From Bacteriovoracaceae bacterium (lineage in GTDB: Bacteria > Bdellovibrionota > Bacteriovoracia > Bacteriovoracales > Bacteriovoracaceae): 64,000 nt of DNA. Of the stretch, positions 48,514 to 58,624 are shown piece after piece. Position numbers and translations under genes: made by a program. How positions within the stretch are numbered: position 1 is the first letter of the stretch; every line of letters begins with the position of its first letter. The stretch covers positions 310,001 through 374,000 of the forward strand of contig CANFVK010000001.1 of NCBI GenBank assembly GCA_947450475.1. Direction: 5' to 3'. Under the pieces are notes generated by a model. It did not search any database and was not told the DNA's origin. It saw nothing but the letters and a program-made list of their open reading frames with translations.

Positions 48514-48801
48514 ATGGCATTAACATTTGTTAAAACTATTAAGGCTGCCCATATTTTGGTGGTCCATGAATACGAAGCTAAAGACATTTTGCAAAAAATA
48601 GTTAATGGTGATAATTTTGAAATTCTTGCCAGGGATTTTTCGATTTGTCCTTCTGCTGCAGATGGCGGATTTTTGGGGGAATTCTCTCGAGGTAAAATGG
48701 TGCCAAGTTTTGACAAAGTTGCCTTCAGTTTAGCTGTGGGGGAAATTTCAAAAATTGTTCGAACCCAATTTGGTCATCACATCATAAAGCGTTTGGATTA
48801 A
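48514..48801 (+). CDS. Parvulin-type peptidyl-prolyl isomerase
   Basis: KAAHILVVHEYEAKDIL...DFSICPSAADGGFLGEFSRGKMVPSFDKVAFSLAVGEISKIVRTQFGHHIIKRLD. Confidence 0.95.
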   Translation: MALTFVKTIKAAHILVVHEYEAKDILQKIVNGDNFEILARDFSICPSAADGGFLGEFSRGKMVPSFDKVAFSLAVGEISKIVRTQFGHHIIKRLD

Positions 48802-48812
48802 AAATCTCATAT

Positions 48813-49163
48813 CTAAAATGGTTCTCTTTCGTATTTCCAAAGTTGATTTTTGACAAAAGTTGGTGCAAAAAAAGCTAACAGTTGTGACATTCTTTTAATT
48901 CGAGCAAAGCTTTTCATGCTCCAAGGGTAGTGAGAGAGAAGAATTGATTGATCGAGCACTTCGAAAAAATAATCAAAAATCAAAGCCAACATAATGACAT
49001 CATCAACAAGACCAAAAACTGGAGTCCAGTCTGGAATAAAATCAATTGGAGAAATGACAAGAGCTAACATTACCAGAATAATTCTCTTGTCTCTAACTGG
49101 AATTCTAGGATCATTGGCAACTGAAACCAAAAAATCTTTGAATTCATTTATTAAAATTTTCAT
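48813..49163 (-). CDS. YkvA/DUF1232 family protein
   Basis: LALVISPIDFIPDWTPVFGLVDDVIMLALI. Confidence 0.92.
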   Translation of the reverse strand: MKILINEFKDFLVSVANDPRIPVRDKRIILVMLALVISPIDFIPDWTPVFGLVDDVIMLALIFDYFFEVLDQSILLSHYPWSMKSFARIKRMSQLLAFFAPTFVKNQLWKYEREPF

Positions 49164-49180
49164 AGTGATAACAATATCAT

Positions 49181-50089
49181 TTATTGCATATGAATGCTTT
49201 CATTAGATTTCGGATTTTTTCGGATAAAATGGTGATCCGAGTGAGAAGCAAATGCTATCACTTGTTTGAACGCTTCTTTTGCACTTTCAGGCAAATGCTC
49301 CAAAGTGATTCCTTCGAGTTCTAATTGTTTAAGCTTTTTGTTAAGTTTTTTTAGGGCTAACTCTATCTCCTGTATCTCTCTGGCATGAGGAATTGGACTT
49401 GACTGTTCGAGAGCTTCTTCGATTCCCTGGGTCTTGGCGAGTTTTACAAATTTTTTAATTTCTCTTACTGGAAGTGATTTAATATGTTGAAGCGATTTAT
49501 TTTGATCTTCTTTATTTAGTTTGACCAGCTCATTGGTCTGACTAATTGAGAGTTCGCCATTTTGTCTTGCCGTCTTCACGTTTGGAGCGGCCATTTCGTC
49601 GCGGCTTATGGCCTCCGCAATTTGCTTGGGGGATAGTCCTGTCTTTTCGGCAACCATTGTTAGAAATTTCTCTGCAGGGAGAACGGTTATATCATTTGCA
49701 TTTAAAATTTCGTTTTTGTTGTCGACATGGCCCTCAACCTCAGATGAGTGAAGCGCTTGATATATTTCTTTTGCCCGTCTTAAATGACCCTCAATTTCGA
49801 TTTTACTTAAATCTTTTCTGACGAGGTTTTCATCAATTGATATTAGCTCTTGTTCAAGTTCACCCTGATCGATAATGACGACTGGTGTTTCGCTGAAGCC
49901 TAGATTTAGTAGTGCTTGGTAGCGTCTGGCCCCTGCTAAAATGACATTATCACTAGAAATAACTAGAGGGGCAATCAGTCCAATTGTTTGAATAGATTTT
50001 TCTAGATCTGTAACGTCAGAACCTAGTCTTAGGTAAGGGTTGGTTGCTTTAAGATCCTTCAGCTTTCTGCTTTCAGTTTTTGCTCTCAT
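49181..50089 (-). CDS. ParB/Srx-domain protein (stand-alone ParB-like)
   Basis: DLEKSIQTIGLIAPLVISSDNVILAGARRYQALLNLGFSETPVVI...ISIDENLVRKDLSKIE. Confidence 0.85.
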   Translation of the reverse strand: MRAKTESRKLKDLKATNPYLRLGSDVTDLEKSIQTIGLIAPLVISSDNVILAGARRYQALLNLGFSETPVVIIDQGELEQELISIDENLVRKDLSKIEIEGHLRRAKEIYQALHSSEVEGHVDNKNEILNANDITVLPAEKFLTMVAEKTGLSPKQIAEAISRDEMAAPNVKTARQNGELSISQTNELVKLNKEDQNKSLQHIKSLPVREIKKFVKLAKTQGIEEALEQSSPIPHAREIQEIELALKKLNKKLKQLELEGITLEHLPESAKEAFKQVIAFASHSDHHFIRKNPKSNESIHMQ

Positions 50090-50238
50090 GCTTTCCTCGT
50101 TGAATGTCGTTATCTGTGTGTGTGGGATGTAGAATGAAGAGTTAGAATAAGGATGTCAGGAAAAATAAGCTTAAAACTTTTAACATTTCGAAAAAATGAA
50201 TGGTTAGTGCAATGATGATAAGAATTATTTAGGATTAT

Positions 50239-50721
50239 TCAGCCTAATTCTACGCTTGACTTAATCACTTTCCAAGTGTGATCGGCATTGAGCCTGATTT
50301 CGGCAATAAAGATTTTATCTTCCATCTTCTGGCCCCATTCATCTGGGGAAATAAGTGAAAGAAATCGTTTTTTTATTAATTTAAATTCATAAAGAAAATA
50401 AATTTTTCCTACAACTGGAGTGAATGAGATTTCTGCATTGTAGATGAGGTCTGAAATATATACTCGCTTCTTTATATCTTGAACTTGTCGAGCGAGAGTT
50501 TTCATTTGTTCATAGATTAATCCCAATTGCTCTTGGGTTTGCTCGGCCATTGCTTCACGGGCATGACTTTTTATTTGCCCTTGGTTGGTAGGAATAATCG
50601 CAAAACCTCCGACGGTGTGTGCGTATTCAAGCAAAGAGGGCATATCGGTCGTCTTAAGTTTCATTAAATCAAGATCGATCTTATCTATATCAACGGGCTT
50701 TGGTTTCTTTTCATCATTCAT
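50239..50721 (-). CDS. DUF2452-like protein
   Basis: PSLLEYAHTVGGFAIIPTNQGQIKSHAREAMAEQTQEQLGLIYEQM...SFTPVVGKIYFLYE. Confidence 0.8.
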   Translation of the reverse strand: MNDEKKPKPVDIDKIDLDLMKLKTTDMPSLLEYAHTVGGFAIIPTNQGQIKSHAREAMAEQTQEQLGLIYEQMKTLARQVQDIKKRVYISDLIYNAEISFTPVVGKIYFLYEFKLIKKRFLSLISPDEWGQKMEDKIFIAEIRLNADHTWKVIKSSVELG

Positions 50722-50839
50722 ACTTTAAAAGTAACGCTATCGCCTAATAATGCAACGTTTTTTATTTTTTTTAGAAAAAATTTTAACTGATGAGAAATCT
50801 ATATTACAATGGTAAGACAACTATCACCGGAGAAAAAAG

Positions 50840-50953
50840 ATGAGTAAAAGTCAGGACAAAGGGAAAGAAAAAGCTAAAGAAAAAGGAAAGCCGAAGCTAT
50901 CGACTAAAGAAAAACAGGACAAAAAGAAGGAAAAAGGAAAGAAATCATATTAG
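50840..50953 (+). CDS. 37-aa Lys-rich small protein
   Basis: Below ORF-track cutoff; GGAG RBS; MSKSQDKGKEKAKEKGKPKLSTKEKQDKKKEKGKKSY*. Confidence 0.5.
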   Translation: MSKSQDKGKEKAKEKGKPKLSTKEKQDKKKEKGKKSY

Positions 50954-51045
50954 TCGTTCTTTAGCATCGATCAATTTTATAACAACTAGCTCGCTTTATT
51001 TTCGCTTCTTTTATGTTTAAAATTGGTCGATGATTATCTTTTTTT

Positions 51046-51624
51046 GTGAGAGGCTTTAAAATTAAATTTATTCTTTTCATTATATTATTTTCTTTTTATT
51101 CGAGAATCACGATGGCGATAGAAGAACCAAAGTATAGCGTTATTTCAAAAAATAATTTTTATGAGATAAGAAGCTATGATACAATTTTAGTTGCTGATAC
51201 TCAAGTTGAAGATAGCTTTGAAGAGTCTGGCAGTAAAGCTTTTCGAATACTCGCTGATTATATTTTTGGCAATAATAAATCCAAATCGAAAATTGCCATG
51301 ACCGCTCCTGTAACCCAAGTTAAAAATGCTCATGGTTTTACCTATCAATTTACCATGCCCGAAAAGTGGAACATAAATACAATTGCCTCCCCAAATGATG
51401 AAAGAGTGCGTTTGCACCAAATTCCCTCTCGCAAAGTTGCGGTCTTTAGCTATTCAGGTTCTTGGTCAGAGAAGCGTTTTAATGAAAAGCTCGATGAGTT
51501 TAGAGATCTATTAAAAAAAGATGGTGTAAGGACTATAGGGGAACCTGTCTTTGCTCGCTTTAATTCTCCGTTTCAACTTTGGTTTCTTCGTCGAAATGAA
51601 ATTTGGCTAGAAATTGCTCCTTGA
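51046..51624 (+). CDS. SOUL haem-binding family protein
   Basis: EEPKYSVISKNNFYEIRSYDTILVADT...IAMTAPVTQ...YTMPEKW-like FTMPEKWNINTIASPNDERVRL. Confidence 0.93.
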   Translation: MRGFKIKFILFIILFSFYSRITMAIEEPKYSVISKNNFYEIRSYDTILVADTQVEDSFEESGSKAFRILADYIFGNNKSKSKIAMTAPVTQVKNAHGFTYQFTMPEKWNINTIASPNDERVRLHQIPSRKVAVFSYSGSWSEKRFNEKLDEFRDLLKKDGVRTIGEPVFARFNSPFQLWFLRRNEIWLEIAP

Positions 51625-51631
51625 TAATATT

Positions 51632-51663
51632 AATAAAGGGACCTGTAGGTCCCTTTATTTTTT
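51632..51663. terminator. Bidirectional terminator
   Basis: AATAAAGGGACC-TGTA-GGTCCCTTTATT followed by T-run, between convergent genes. Confidence 0.9.
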
Positions 51664-51666
51664 ACA

Positions 51667-52152
51667 TTAATGTCCGATAGCAATTTTTTTACGAGTCGTT
51701 TTACTTGGCTCTTTTTTAGTCAGTTCGACGTGAAGTACGCCATCTTTCAGAGCAGCCTTAACATTTGCAGGATCAACTTCGTCACTTAGATAAATGTCTC
51801 TTCTAAAAGATCCACTTGAACGTTCAACACAAACATAATCAATATCACTAGTTTCTTTTTCACTTTTCTTTTCTCCCTTGATGGTAAGAATGTTGTCATG
51901 AAGATCAACATCTAGCTCTGATTCATTCATCCCTGGTACTTCTGCATCAAGGATGTATTTTCCGCCTTTTTCTCTTAAGTCAATGGCGGGGAAATAGCTC
52001 GCATCCAAAGATGCTGGGGTAAATGCATCTGCTCGGCCAAAAAAACTATTCATTAGTGAATTCATTTCTCGCTGAAATGAAGAGAGTTCATCTGAAACTC
52101 TGGTACGAGGATACGGTAAAAGACTAGACGCTTTCCATGGCAATAAGTTCAT
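51667..52152 (-). CDS. Hsp20/alpha-crystallin small heat-shock protein
   Basis: FPAIDLREKGGKYILDAEVPGMNESELDVDLHDNILTIKGEKKSE...GSFRRDIYLSDEVDPANVKAALKDGVLHVELTKKE. Confidence 0.95.
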   Translation of the reverse strand: MNLLPWKASSLLPYPRTRVSDELSSFQREMNSLMNSFFGRADAFTPASLDASYFPAIDLREKGGKYILDAEVPGMNESELDVDLHDNILTIKGEKKSEKETSDIDYVCVERSSGSFRRDIYLSDEVDPANVKAALKDGVLHVELTKKEPSKTTRKKIAIGH

Positions 52153-52367
52153 AAGGACCTCCTTGTTAAGTTACTTTAGATGTATCTACTAACACTAGTA
52201 GCGACAATCATTTCAATTTTTTTAGCTTTTTGTAGAATTCGAGTTCTTCGATTTCTGTCTTGCTTAAGATGCTTGTGTTTTTAAAAAAGTAAAAATACAT
52301 AATAGCTATAGATTTAATTGATTTTATTTATTTTATTAATTTATAAATGAATGACATTTTTTCAAAA

Positions 52368-52460
52368 TGAAAAACGTAGTCTTTTCTGCCAAGAAGCTAA
52401 TAAAAAATTATAAGATTGGCGTTCATGCGTATCGCGATATCAAAAGAATCGATTTATAAA
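52368..52460 (+). pseudogene. Relic of ABC transporter ATPase N-terminus (MacB/LolD-like)
   Basis: MKNVVFSAKKLIKNYKIGVHAYRDIKRIDL* resembles the (L)TK.Y..G...HALR.I.L start of this family; no P-loop remains. Confidence 0.5.
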
Positions 52461-52542
52461 TAGGAGAAATACTAAAAATAATCAAATATTTACTTCTTTA
52501 TTTTGAGACTTAAAATACGAACCAGTACGAACTCAAATCTAA

Positions 52543-52987
52543 AGAGTAATTACTAAAATCTTTCGAGAAAGTTCTGGACCTATAAATCGAGGAGAAGCAA
52601 TCTTAGAAATTGTGGATTTGAATGACTTGGAAATTGTTGCAGAACTCTTAACAACTGATGCTTCTAAAGTTTCAGTTGGAAATAATGCCAAGGTTTTAGG
52701 CTGGGGGGGAAAAAATTGGTTAAAAGCCAGAGTCAAAAAAAATAGTAAAGCCGGATATGTTAAGGTCTCTGCTCTTGGAGTTGTAGGAGAGCATACTGAA
52801 ATTTTTCTCGAGCCTGAAAATTTATCAAGTGATTGGTAATAAAGCAAAACTCAAACATGTAACGACCTCGGTATTTGGAACTGATGAGGCAATGATAAGG
52901 GGTGGGTTAAGTGCAGTTGATCTAGTCATTAACTTCCCTGCAGATTTAATAAAAAATGGCTCGAGGGTTAAGATAAGAAAATTCTAA
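52543..52987 (+). pseudogene. Frameshifted HlyD/MacA-type periplasmic adaptor remnant
   Basis: GEAILEIVDLNDLEIVAELLTTDASKVSVGNNAKVLGWGGKNWLKARVKK...KVSALGV; then in another frame IGNKAKLKHVTTSVFGTDEAMIRGGLSAVDLVINFPADLIKNGSRVKIRKF*. Confidence 0.8.
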
Positions 52988-53131
52988 GCACCAACGGCTT
53001 TATTTCTTTTTGATAATTCACATAATTCAGATAGGTTGGCTGCTATGTAGATGTGATAGGTGGCCCTTTAAAAGTTGATGGATTTAGGTCATAATGGCGC
53101 GAAATACTACTTAATAGAACCTGGATATTTT

Positions 53132-54148
53132 ATGAAAAATGTTTCAATACCACTTATTCTTTTGATTGTTTTAACGACAATGGCAAGAGCTGATATCAAT
53201 ATGGCCGATCTCGAAGTTATGCTCAAGGGTGGTGGCCTAACAGGAGAAATTCATGGATCTGTTTCTGATGCCAAGCTTTTTGTAATGACTTATCGAAATC
53301 CTAATAACTTTTTTGAAAATGTTCAAATGCCACTTACTTCAGATTCTGCAGATATAATGGCAACTTTATCTCAAACTAAGCGCCATCAATATTATACTGT
53401 TAAGGGGGAATTTATTACCAATAAAGCTCCCATTAAACATATCAAAATTAGTTCTCTTCAATTGGCTAAAGACTACAACTCTGAATTAGATAAAATGCCC
53501 TACCATTATAGAGGTGATTTAAATGATCTTTACAATAAAACGGAATTCATTGGTCGAGTTCATGCGTTGGGAGAAGATGGTAAGATGCTTGTAATGGAGT
53601 ATGTAGACCGTATTATTCCAGTTTTTGTAACGGAAGAATCATCTCAAGTTTTAGTTAAAAGTTTGTATCGTGGAGATTTGGTAAAGTTAAAGTTTAAAGT
53701 TCGGGCCGAGCCTGAAGCTCCGACTCACTTGAGTTTAGCCTCTGCGCAAGCCTTGCCTGCTGGAGAAAAGCCAATAGAACTTTTGGAGTCATTAGTTAAA
53801 TCACACGGAAGTCCAATTTCAAAAGTAGGAAGCTTGATTCGCTTTTCTAAAAGTCCGCAAATCAATACTAATATTTATGCACTTCTAGTTGAAGATGTTG
53901 GAGGTACGACCATTCAGTATACATTAACTAATTTTGCTTCTCCTGATTTATTTAAAAAAATTAGAGAGAAATTAGAAAAATTTTGGGATGATAATTCATC
54001 TACAGCAGAAAATGACCGCAATAAATTGGTGAATCGAAAATTAGTCGTTCATGCCAAGGGCACTTCTAATATGGTGGATGCCGGGCAAGCTAATCCGCAA
54101 ATTCTCATTGACTCGCTTGATGATATTACTGTTGAAGTAGTGAAGTAG
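53132..54148 (+). CDS. Hypothetical secreted protein
   Basis: Signal peptide MKNVSIPLILLIVLTTMARA; track start 53075 precedes the likely ATG at 53132. Confidence 0.6.
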   Translation: MKNVSIPLILLIVLTTMARADINMADLEVMLKGGGLTGEIHGSVSDAKLFVMTYRNPNNFFENVQMPLTSDSADIMATLSQTKRHQYYTVKGEFITNKAPIKHIKISSLQLAKDYNSELDKMPYHYRGDLNDLYNKTEFIGRVHALGEDGKMLVMEYVDRIIPVFVTEESSQVLVKSLYRGDLVKLKFKVRAEPEAPTHLSLASAQALPAGEKPIELLESLVKSHGSPISKVGSLIRFSKSPQINTNIYALLVEDVGGTTIQYTLTNFASPDLFKKIREKLEKFWDDNSSTAENDRNKLVNRKLVVHAKGTSNMVDAGQANPQILIDSLDDITVEVVK

Positions 54149-55051
54149 TTGCTCAATTCAAATTCACCAATTAATCCTATCTTTTATGCGCTAACGGGGA
54201 CGCTTTGTTTTTCGTACGCCAGTACTATTTTTACAGAATTTGCCCGCAAGGTTTCACCTTTCTGGGTTAACACTTTTAAAGCGCTGGTTGCTCTTTTAGC
54301 CTTTATTTTAACAATTGCGTTTAATCGTGTCTGGCAGAATCCAACTCCTATCACCACCGCAGCCTTACTTCTTTCAGGCTGCCTAGGCTTAATGATTGGC
54401 GATATTTTTATGCTTAAGGCGATGGCCAGACTTGGGACTTCTCGCATGCTGATGATCTTTGGACTTCAACCATTTTTTTTAGGCATCGGCGGTTACTTTT
54501 TATTTCATCAATCTTTTTCTCTTTTAAATTTCTTGGGTCTTATAATGATGAGTATTTGTCTTTTTACTATTAGTCTTGAGCATTTTAAAAAAAATGGTTC
54601 ATGGCAAATCGATGGGCTTATAGCTGGACTCATTGCTATTTTATTAGACGGAGTAGGCATTTTTCTAACTCGTTTTGGTTTTGAAGACAGTAAGGGAATT
54701 TCCGCTATTGAAGTCAATGCGATTCGATGTCTTGGTGCTCTTTTAGGTTTTATAATGATCTATTTTTTTAAAGAAAAAATTTCAATTAAAAAAACATGGA
54801 AGCAATTTTCAAGAACTGAAAAATCCCGTCTGGTCGTTGGCTCTTTAATGGGAACCTATCTCTCTCTCATTCTCTATTTAACTGCTCTTTCTAAGGGGAA
54901 ACTCTCTATCATGGCCGCAGTAACTGTAACTGGTCCTATGTTTGCCAGTGGCTTTGAAAGTTTTCGAAATAAGCGATTGCCCAATGCTTACACATTCATT
55001 GCTTTTGTCTTTTTCTCTGCAGGCTTTTTCATATTTTATAAAATTTCATAG
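54149..55051 (+). CDS. EamA/DMT-family transporter
   Basis: Ten TM; FYALTGTLCFSYASTIFTEFARKVSPFWVNTFKAL; non-ATG (TTG) start directly after the upstream stop. Confidence 0.88.
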   Translation: MLNSNSPINPIFYALTGTLCFSYASTIFTEFARKVSPFWVNTFKALVALLAFILTIAFNRVWQNPTPITTAALLLSGCLGLMIGDIFMLKAMARLGTSRMLMIFGLQPFFLGIGGYFLFHQSFSLLNFLGLIMMSICLFTISLEHFKKNGSWQIDGLIAGLIAILLDGVGIFLTRFGFEDSKGISAIEVNAIRCLGALLGFIMIYFFKEKISIKKTWKQFSRTEKSRLVVGSLMGTYLSLILYLTALSKGKLSIMAAVTVTGPMFASGFESFRNKRLPNAYTFIAFVFFSAGFFIFYKIS

Positions 55052-55264
55052 GGAAAATTATTCCTGAGTATATAGCTTATTTGAATGCATGAGTATTCAT
55101 CATCTTTTCTATCTGTGTGAATTAATAATTATTTTTTAATTAGCTGAGTCCTTTGCTTATCTTAAAAAGTTGTAAGTTTCTCTTATTTTCTTACTTTCGA
55201 TTCTTTTAAAAATCTTCCATTAAAATGAAAAATAAGAACTCTTGTCTCTTTTAAGTATAAGGAT

Positions 55265-56893
55265 GTGCTTATGAGTAAATTAACCTCTTCACTGCTACTG
55301 TCTCTTTCAGCTCTCTCGTTTTCATCTTTGGCTTCTGTTCACGTGACAGAGGGACTAAATTCACGACATTTTGATTTTTCAGTAGATGCAATTAAATTCA
55401 AGTCTAAGCTGATTGAAGGTGAAACTTTTCAGGAAGCTAGCCTGGTTGGAGTCAATGGCTATACCGGAATTAAATATGAAATTGGTTCTCCCGAAGTACC
55501 GGTTATTCGTTTATTAGTTAAGGCCAATAGTGCTAGTGATATCTTAATTAATACAAAAGCAGTCACAAATCTTAAAGCCTATCAATTAAAAGGTGATCTT
55601 AAGCCTGTGATGGCTTCAGTGCCAAAAATTGCAGGTGCAACTTACAATGTAGTTAAGAATTTTAATTTTAAATCAAGCCAAGCTTACCCAAGTGCAAATT
55701 TTGAAATTGCCGAAGCGGGTTCAATTAATTCTCAAAAGCAATTTCTGGTTACTCTGTTTCCAGTCCAATTTACGGGATCAAGTAATTCTCTTGCTGTAAC
55801 TAAAGCCTTTAGTGTTGATGTAAAAGTTAACTCTAAAGCAGACGCTATCAAGGGTGCCGAAGGTTTAGTTTTTGTAGTTGGAGCAAAATTTAAAAATTCA
55901 GCAAGTCTTGCAAATTATAAAAGTGTTAAAACGGCTCAAGGCTTTAACGTTTACACGATTGATTTACCAGCAAAGTCTCCAGCGGAGCAGACACGTTTAA
56001 AAATTAAAGCTCTTTATTCTACAAAAAAAGATTTGAAATATGCCATCATCGTTGGAGATGCTTCTGATGTTCCAGGAAAGCAATCAAAAGTCATAAACGG
56101 TTTAACTGATCATTATTTTAGTGCCATCGATACTGACAATTATGATAAAGATATTAATGGTCCAGATATTTCGGTTGGTCGTATTGCTGTTGCCGATGAA
56201 GCACAATTAGCAACAGTCTTAAAGAAATACACTCGTTATATTAAAGGAGATTTTTCATCTCGTAGCTGGTTGTCAAATATTTCTTGGCTTGCAACAAATG
56301 ACCGTTGGGAGTTAGCAGAAGGAACTCATAATTACGTTATTGATAGCTATACAAAAAATCTTGGCTACTCTGGATCTTTTCCAAATGATCAGGAGCTTGG
56401 TGGAGATAAGCTTTACGCCATTACTTACAGTGCTGGAAATACAGAAGTCATGAGTAATATTACTAAAGGTCGATCAATTATTGATTATTCAGGTCATGGT
56501 GCTAATACATTTTGGGATGCTCCGAGAGTAGAGCAAAGTGATGTTAAAAGTCTTACCAGTGAAACATCATCACTTCCATTTGTAATCTCGAATGCCTGCG
56601 TTACTGCTGATTACCGGGTGGATGAGTCTTTTGCTGAAACATGGCAACGTCATGAATGGGGTGCCATCATGTATTACGGTTCTATGGACTCAAGCTATTG
56701 GGATGAAGATGACATTTTAGAAAGAAGAATGTTTGATGGAATTTTCAAAGAAGGCAAAGCTAATTTTGGTGATATTACCAATTTTGCGATGAGTGAAGTT
56801 TGGAAACAATACGGGGGAGCTAACCGCTCGGTATACTATTGGGAAACTTATCACATGTTTGGTGATCCTTCAGTAGTGCTAAGGCTAAAATAA
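55265..56893 (+). CDS. Gingipain-like C25 cysteine peptidase
   Basis: YAIIVGDASDVP; IDYSGHGANTFWDAP; LPFVISNACVTADYR; YHMFGDPSVVL. Confidence 0.9.
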   Translation: MLMSKLTSSLLLSLSALSFSSLASVHVTEGLNSRHFDFSVDAIKFKSKLIEGETFQEASLVGVNGYTGIKYEIGSPEVPVIRLLVKANSASDILINTKAVTNLKAYQLKGDLKPVMASVPKIAGATYNVVKNFNFKSSQAYPSANFEIAEAGSINSQKQFLVTLFPVQFTGSSNSLAVTKAFSVDVKVNSKADAIKGAEGLVFVVGAKFKNSASLANYKSVKTAQGFNVYTIDLPAKSPAEQTRLKIKALYSTKKDLKYAIIVGDASDVPGKQSKVINGLTDHYFSAIDTDNYDKDINGPDISVGRIAVADEAQLATVLKKYTRYIKGDFSSRSWLSNISWLATNDRWELAEGTHNYVIDSYTKNLGYSGSFPNDQELGGDKLYAITYSAGNTEVMSNITKGRSIIDYSGHGANTFWDAPRVEQSDVKSLTSETSSLPFVISNACVTADYRVDESFAETWQRHEWGAIMYYGSMDSSYWDEDDILERRMFDGIFKEGKANFGDITNFAMSEVWKQYGGANRSVYYWETYHMFGDPSVVLRLK

Positions 56894-56920
56894 CTTATGA
56901 TTTAATTATTCATTCACAAT

Positions 56921-56950
56921 TAAAAATGGGACCTCGAGGGGTCCCATTTT
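56921..56950 (+). terminator. Rho-independent terminator
   Basis: AAAAATGGGACC-TCGAGG-GGTCCCATTTTT. Confidence 0.88.
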
Positions 56951-57052
56951 TTATGCTTTAATTTACGAGATGAGTTATAACTCTTTTCTAGAAATTTCAT
57001 TGATTAACATTTATAGTCTAAATTAAATAAACTTTATCATTTTAGGTAAGCA

Positions 57053-58567
57053 ATGGATTTGGGACGTCGTGATTTTTTTAAGTATTCTCTTGGAAGTATG
57101 TTTTTACTTTCCTCAGCAATTTCTTCGGCATCACAAACTGCTTCGAATTTTTCTGATCTAAAGTTAAATAACAAAGTTTTTAAAAAATTAAGTTACTTGG
57201 CTTATAAGTCAACTTCAATAGAAGGAGAGTGGGATCTTTCTCGGATTGATGGGCAGATACCCAATGATATAAACGGACGATTTTTAAAAATTGGACCAGG
57301 AACTAAAGACCTTTTTGGCAATTCATTCAATCATTTTTTTGATGGTGATGCATATATTTCTGAATTTCATGTGAGCATGGGAAAAGTAACTTTAAAAGCA
57401 TCATTTTTAAATACATCTGAGCGCAAGCAAGAGCAAGCGGCCGGTAAGATGTTGTTTCATGAATTTGGTACACGTTCACCTGAAAAAAATAATAAAGGCA
57501 GAAAAAATCAGCCAAATATTAATTTAATTCCTTGGAGTCAATCTCTTCTTGCGCTTTCTGAAGGTGGTCATCCCGTTGAAGTTGATACTGATAATTTAAA
57601 CGTTAAATCAATTTATAATTTTAAAGGTTCTCTACCTGCAAAAGTCTCCTTTACGGCTCACCCCAAATTCGATTCAGAAACAAAAGAAGGTTTCGCTTTT
57701 GGTATCTATCAAGGTCTATCAAAAGCATTAAAAGTATTTAAGATGGATCCCGTAACTGAAGAGTTGATAGAACTTTATTCGCTCAAGCAAAAGCACGTCT
57801 TTATGATTCATGATATGTTGATAACGAAGAATTTTATCATTTTTGTTATTCCTCCTGCTTTTTATAAAATTACAGATATCCTAAGAGATAAAAAGCCAAT
57901 GTCTCAAACCTTAAAGTTTGATCGCTTTGAGAAAACCCGCATTCTAGTGCTCTCAAAGGATGGTTCAAGTGTCCCACTTGAATATACACTTCCTCCTAGA
58001 TTAGTGTTTCATAATGGTAATGCTCACGAAGAAAATGGTATTATTACGTTTCAGACTTTTATGACAGATGATGAATCTCTGCTAAATTTAATTAATCAAT
58101 GGCAGTTAAATGCAGAAATAAAGATTGATGCTCCTTCTATGTATGAAGTTAAAATTGATCTTAATAAAAACAGGCTTGAATCGACAGAGTGCCTATTGAG
58201 GGCCCATGACTTTCCAGTATTAAATGACAAATTTGTTGGAAGAAAAAATCAGTTCATCTATTGCGCGAGCATGGGAAATGCTCATGATCCGATGGCTTTT
58301 GATGCTCTTACTAAGTTTGATTTATTCAATCGATCAAAAATGATTTACTCAATGAAAGAAAACGAAATGTGTGGGGAGCCATTTTTTGTGGCTAAATCTC
58401 GAAGTCGCGATGAGGATGAGGGCTATTTGGCATATATTGGATATAATCAAAATTTAGATCAATCATTTTTAGAAATACTTGATGCCGCCGACATGAAATT
58501 TTTGGCACGCATTTGGGCCAACTGCTATTTGCCACTTGGATTTCACGGTCATTTTATATCTAATTAA
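57053..58567 (+). CDS. Carotenoid oxygenase (RPE65) family protein with Tat-like signal
   Basis: RRDFFKYSLGSMFLLSSA; GRFLKIGPGTKDLFGNSFNHFFDGDAYISEFH; FTAHPKFD; MIHDMLITKNFIIFV; FHGHFI. Confidence 0.9.
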   Translation: MDLGRRDFFKYSLGSMFLLSSAISSASQTASNFSDLKLNNKVFKKLSYLAYKSTSIEGEWDLSRIDGQIPNDINGRFLKIGPGTKDLFGNSFNHFFDGDAYISEFHVSMGKVTLKASFLNTSERKQEQAAGKMLFHEFGTRSPEKNNKGRKNQPNINLIPWSQSLLALSEGGHPVEVDTDNLNVKSIYNFKGSLPAKVSFTAHPKFDSETKEGFAFGIYQGLSKALKVFKMDPVTEELIELYSLKQKHVFMIHDMLITKNFIIFVIPPAFYKITDILRDKKPMSQTLKFDRFEKTRILVLSKDGSSVPLEYTLPPRLVFHNGNAHEENGIITFQTFMTDDESLLNLINQWQLNAEIKIDAPSMYEVKIDLNKNRLESTECLLRAHDFPVLNDKFVGRKNQFIYCASMGNAHDPMAFDALTKFDLFNRSKMIYSMKENEMCGEPFFVAKSRSRDEDEGYLAYIGYNQNLDQSFLEILDAADMKFLARIWANCYLPLGFHGHFISN

Positions 58568-58624
58568 AAAATGCAATTTTGCGAGTTTTTATGCTGATCT
58601 TGAATTTTTGAGGCGTTTTCTAAT

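Noticed and set aside
48462-48716. Minus-strand 84-aa ORF
   Set aside because: Antisense to the clear parvulin gene 48514-48801.
49546-49821. Plus-strand 91-aa ORF
   Set aside because: Antisense to the ParB-like gene; composition not protein-like.
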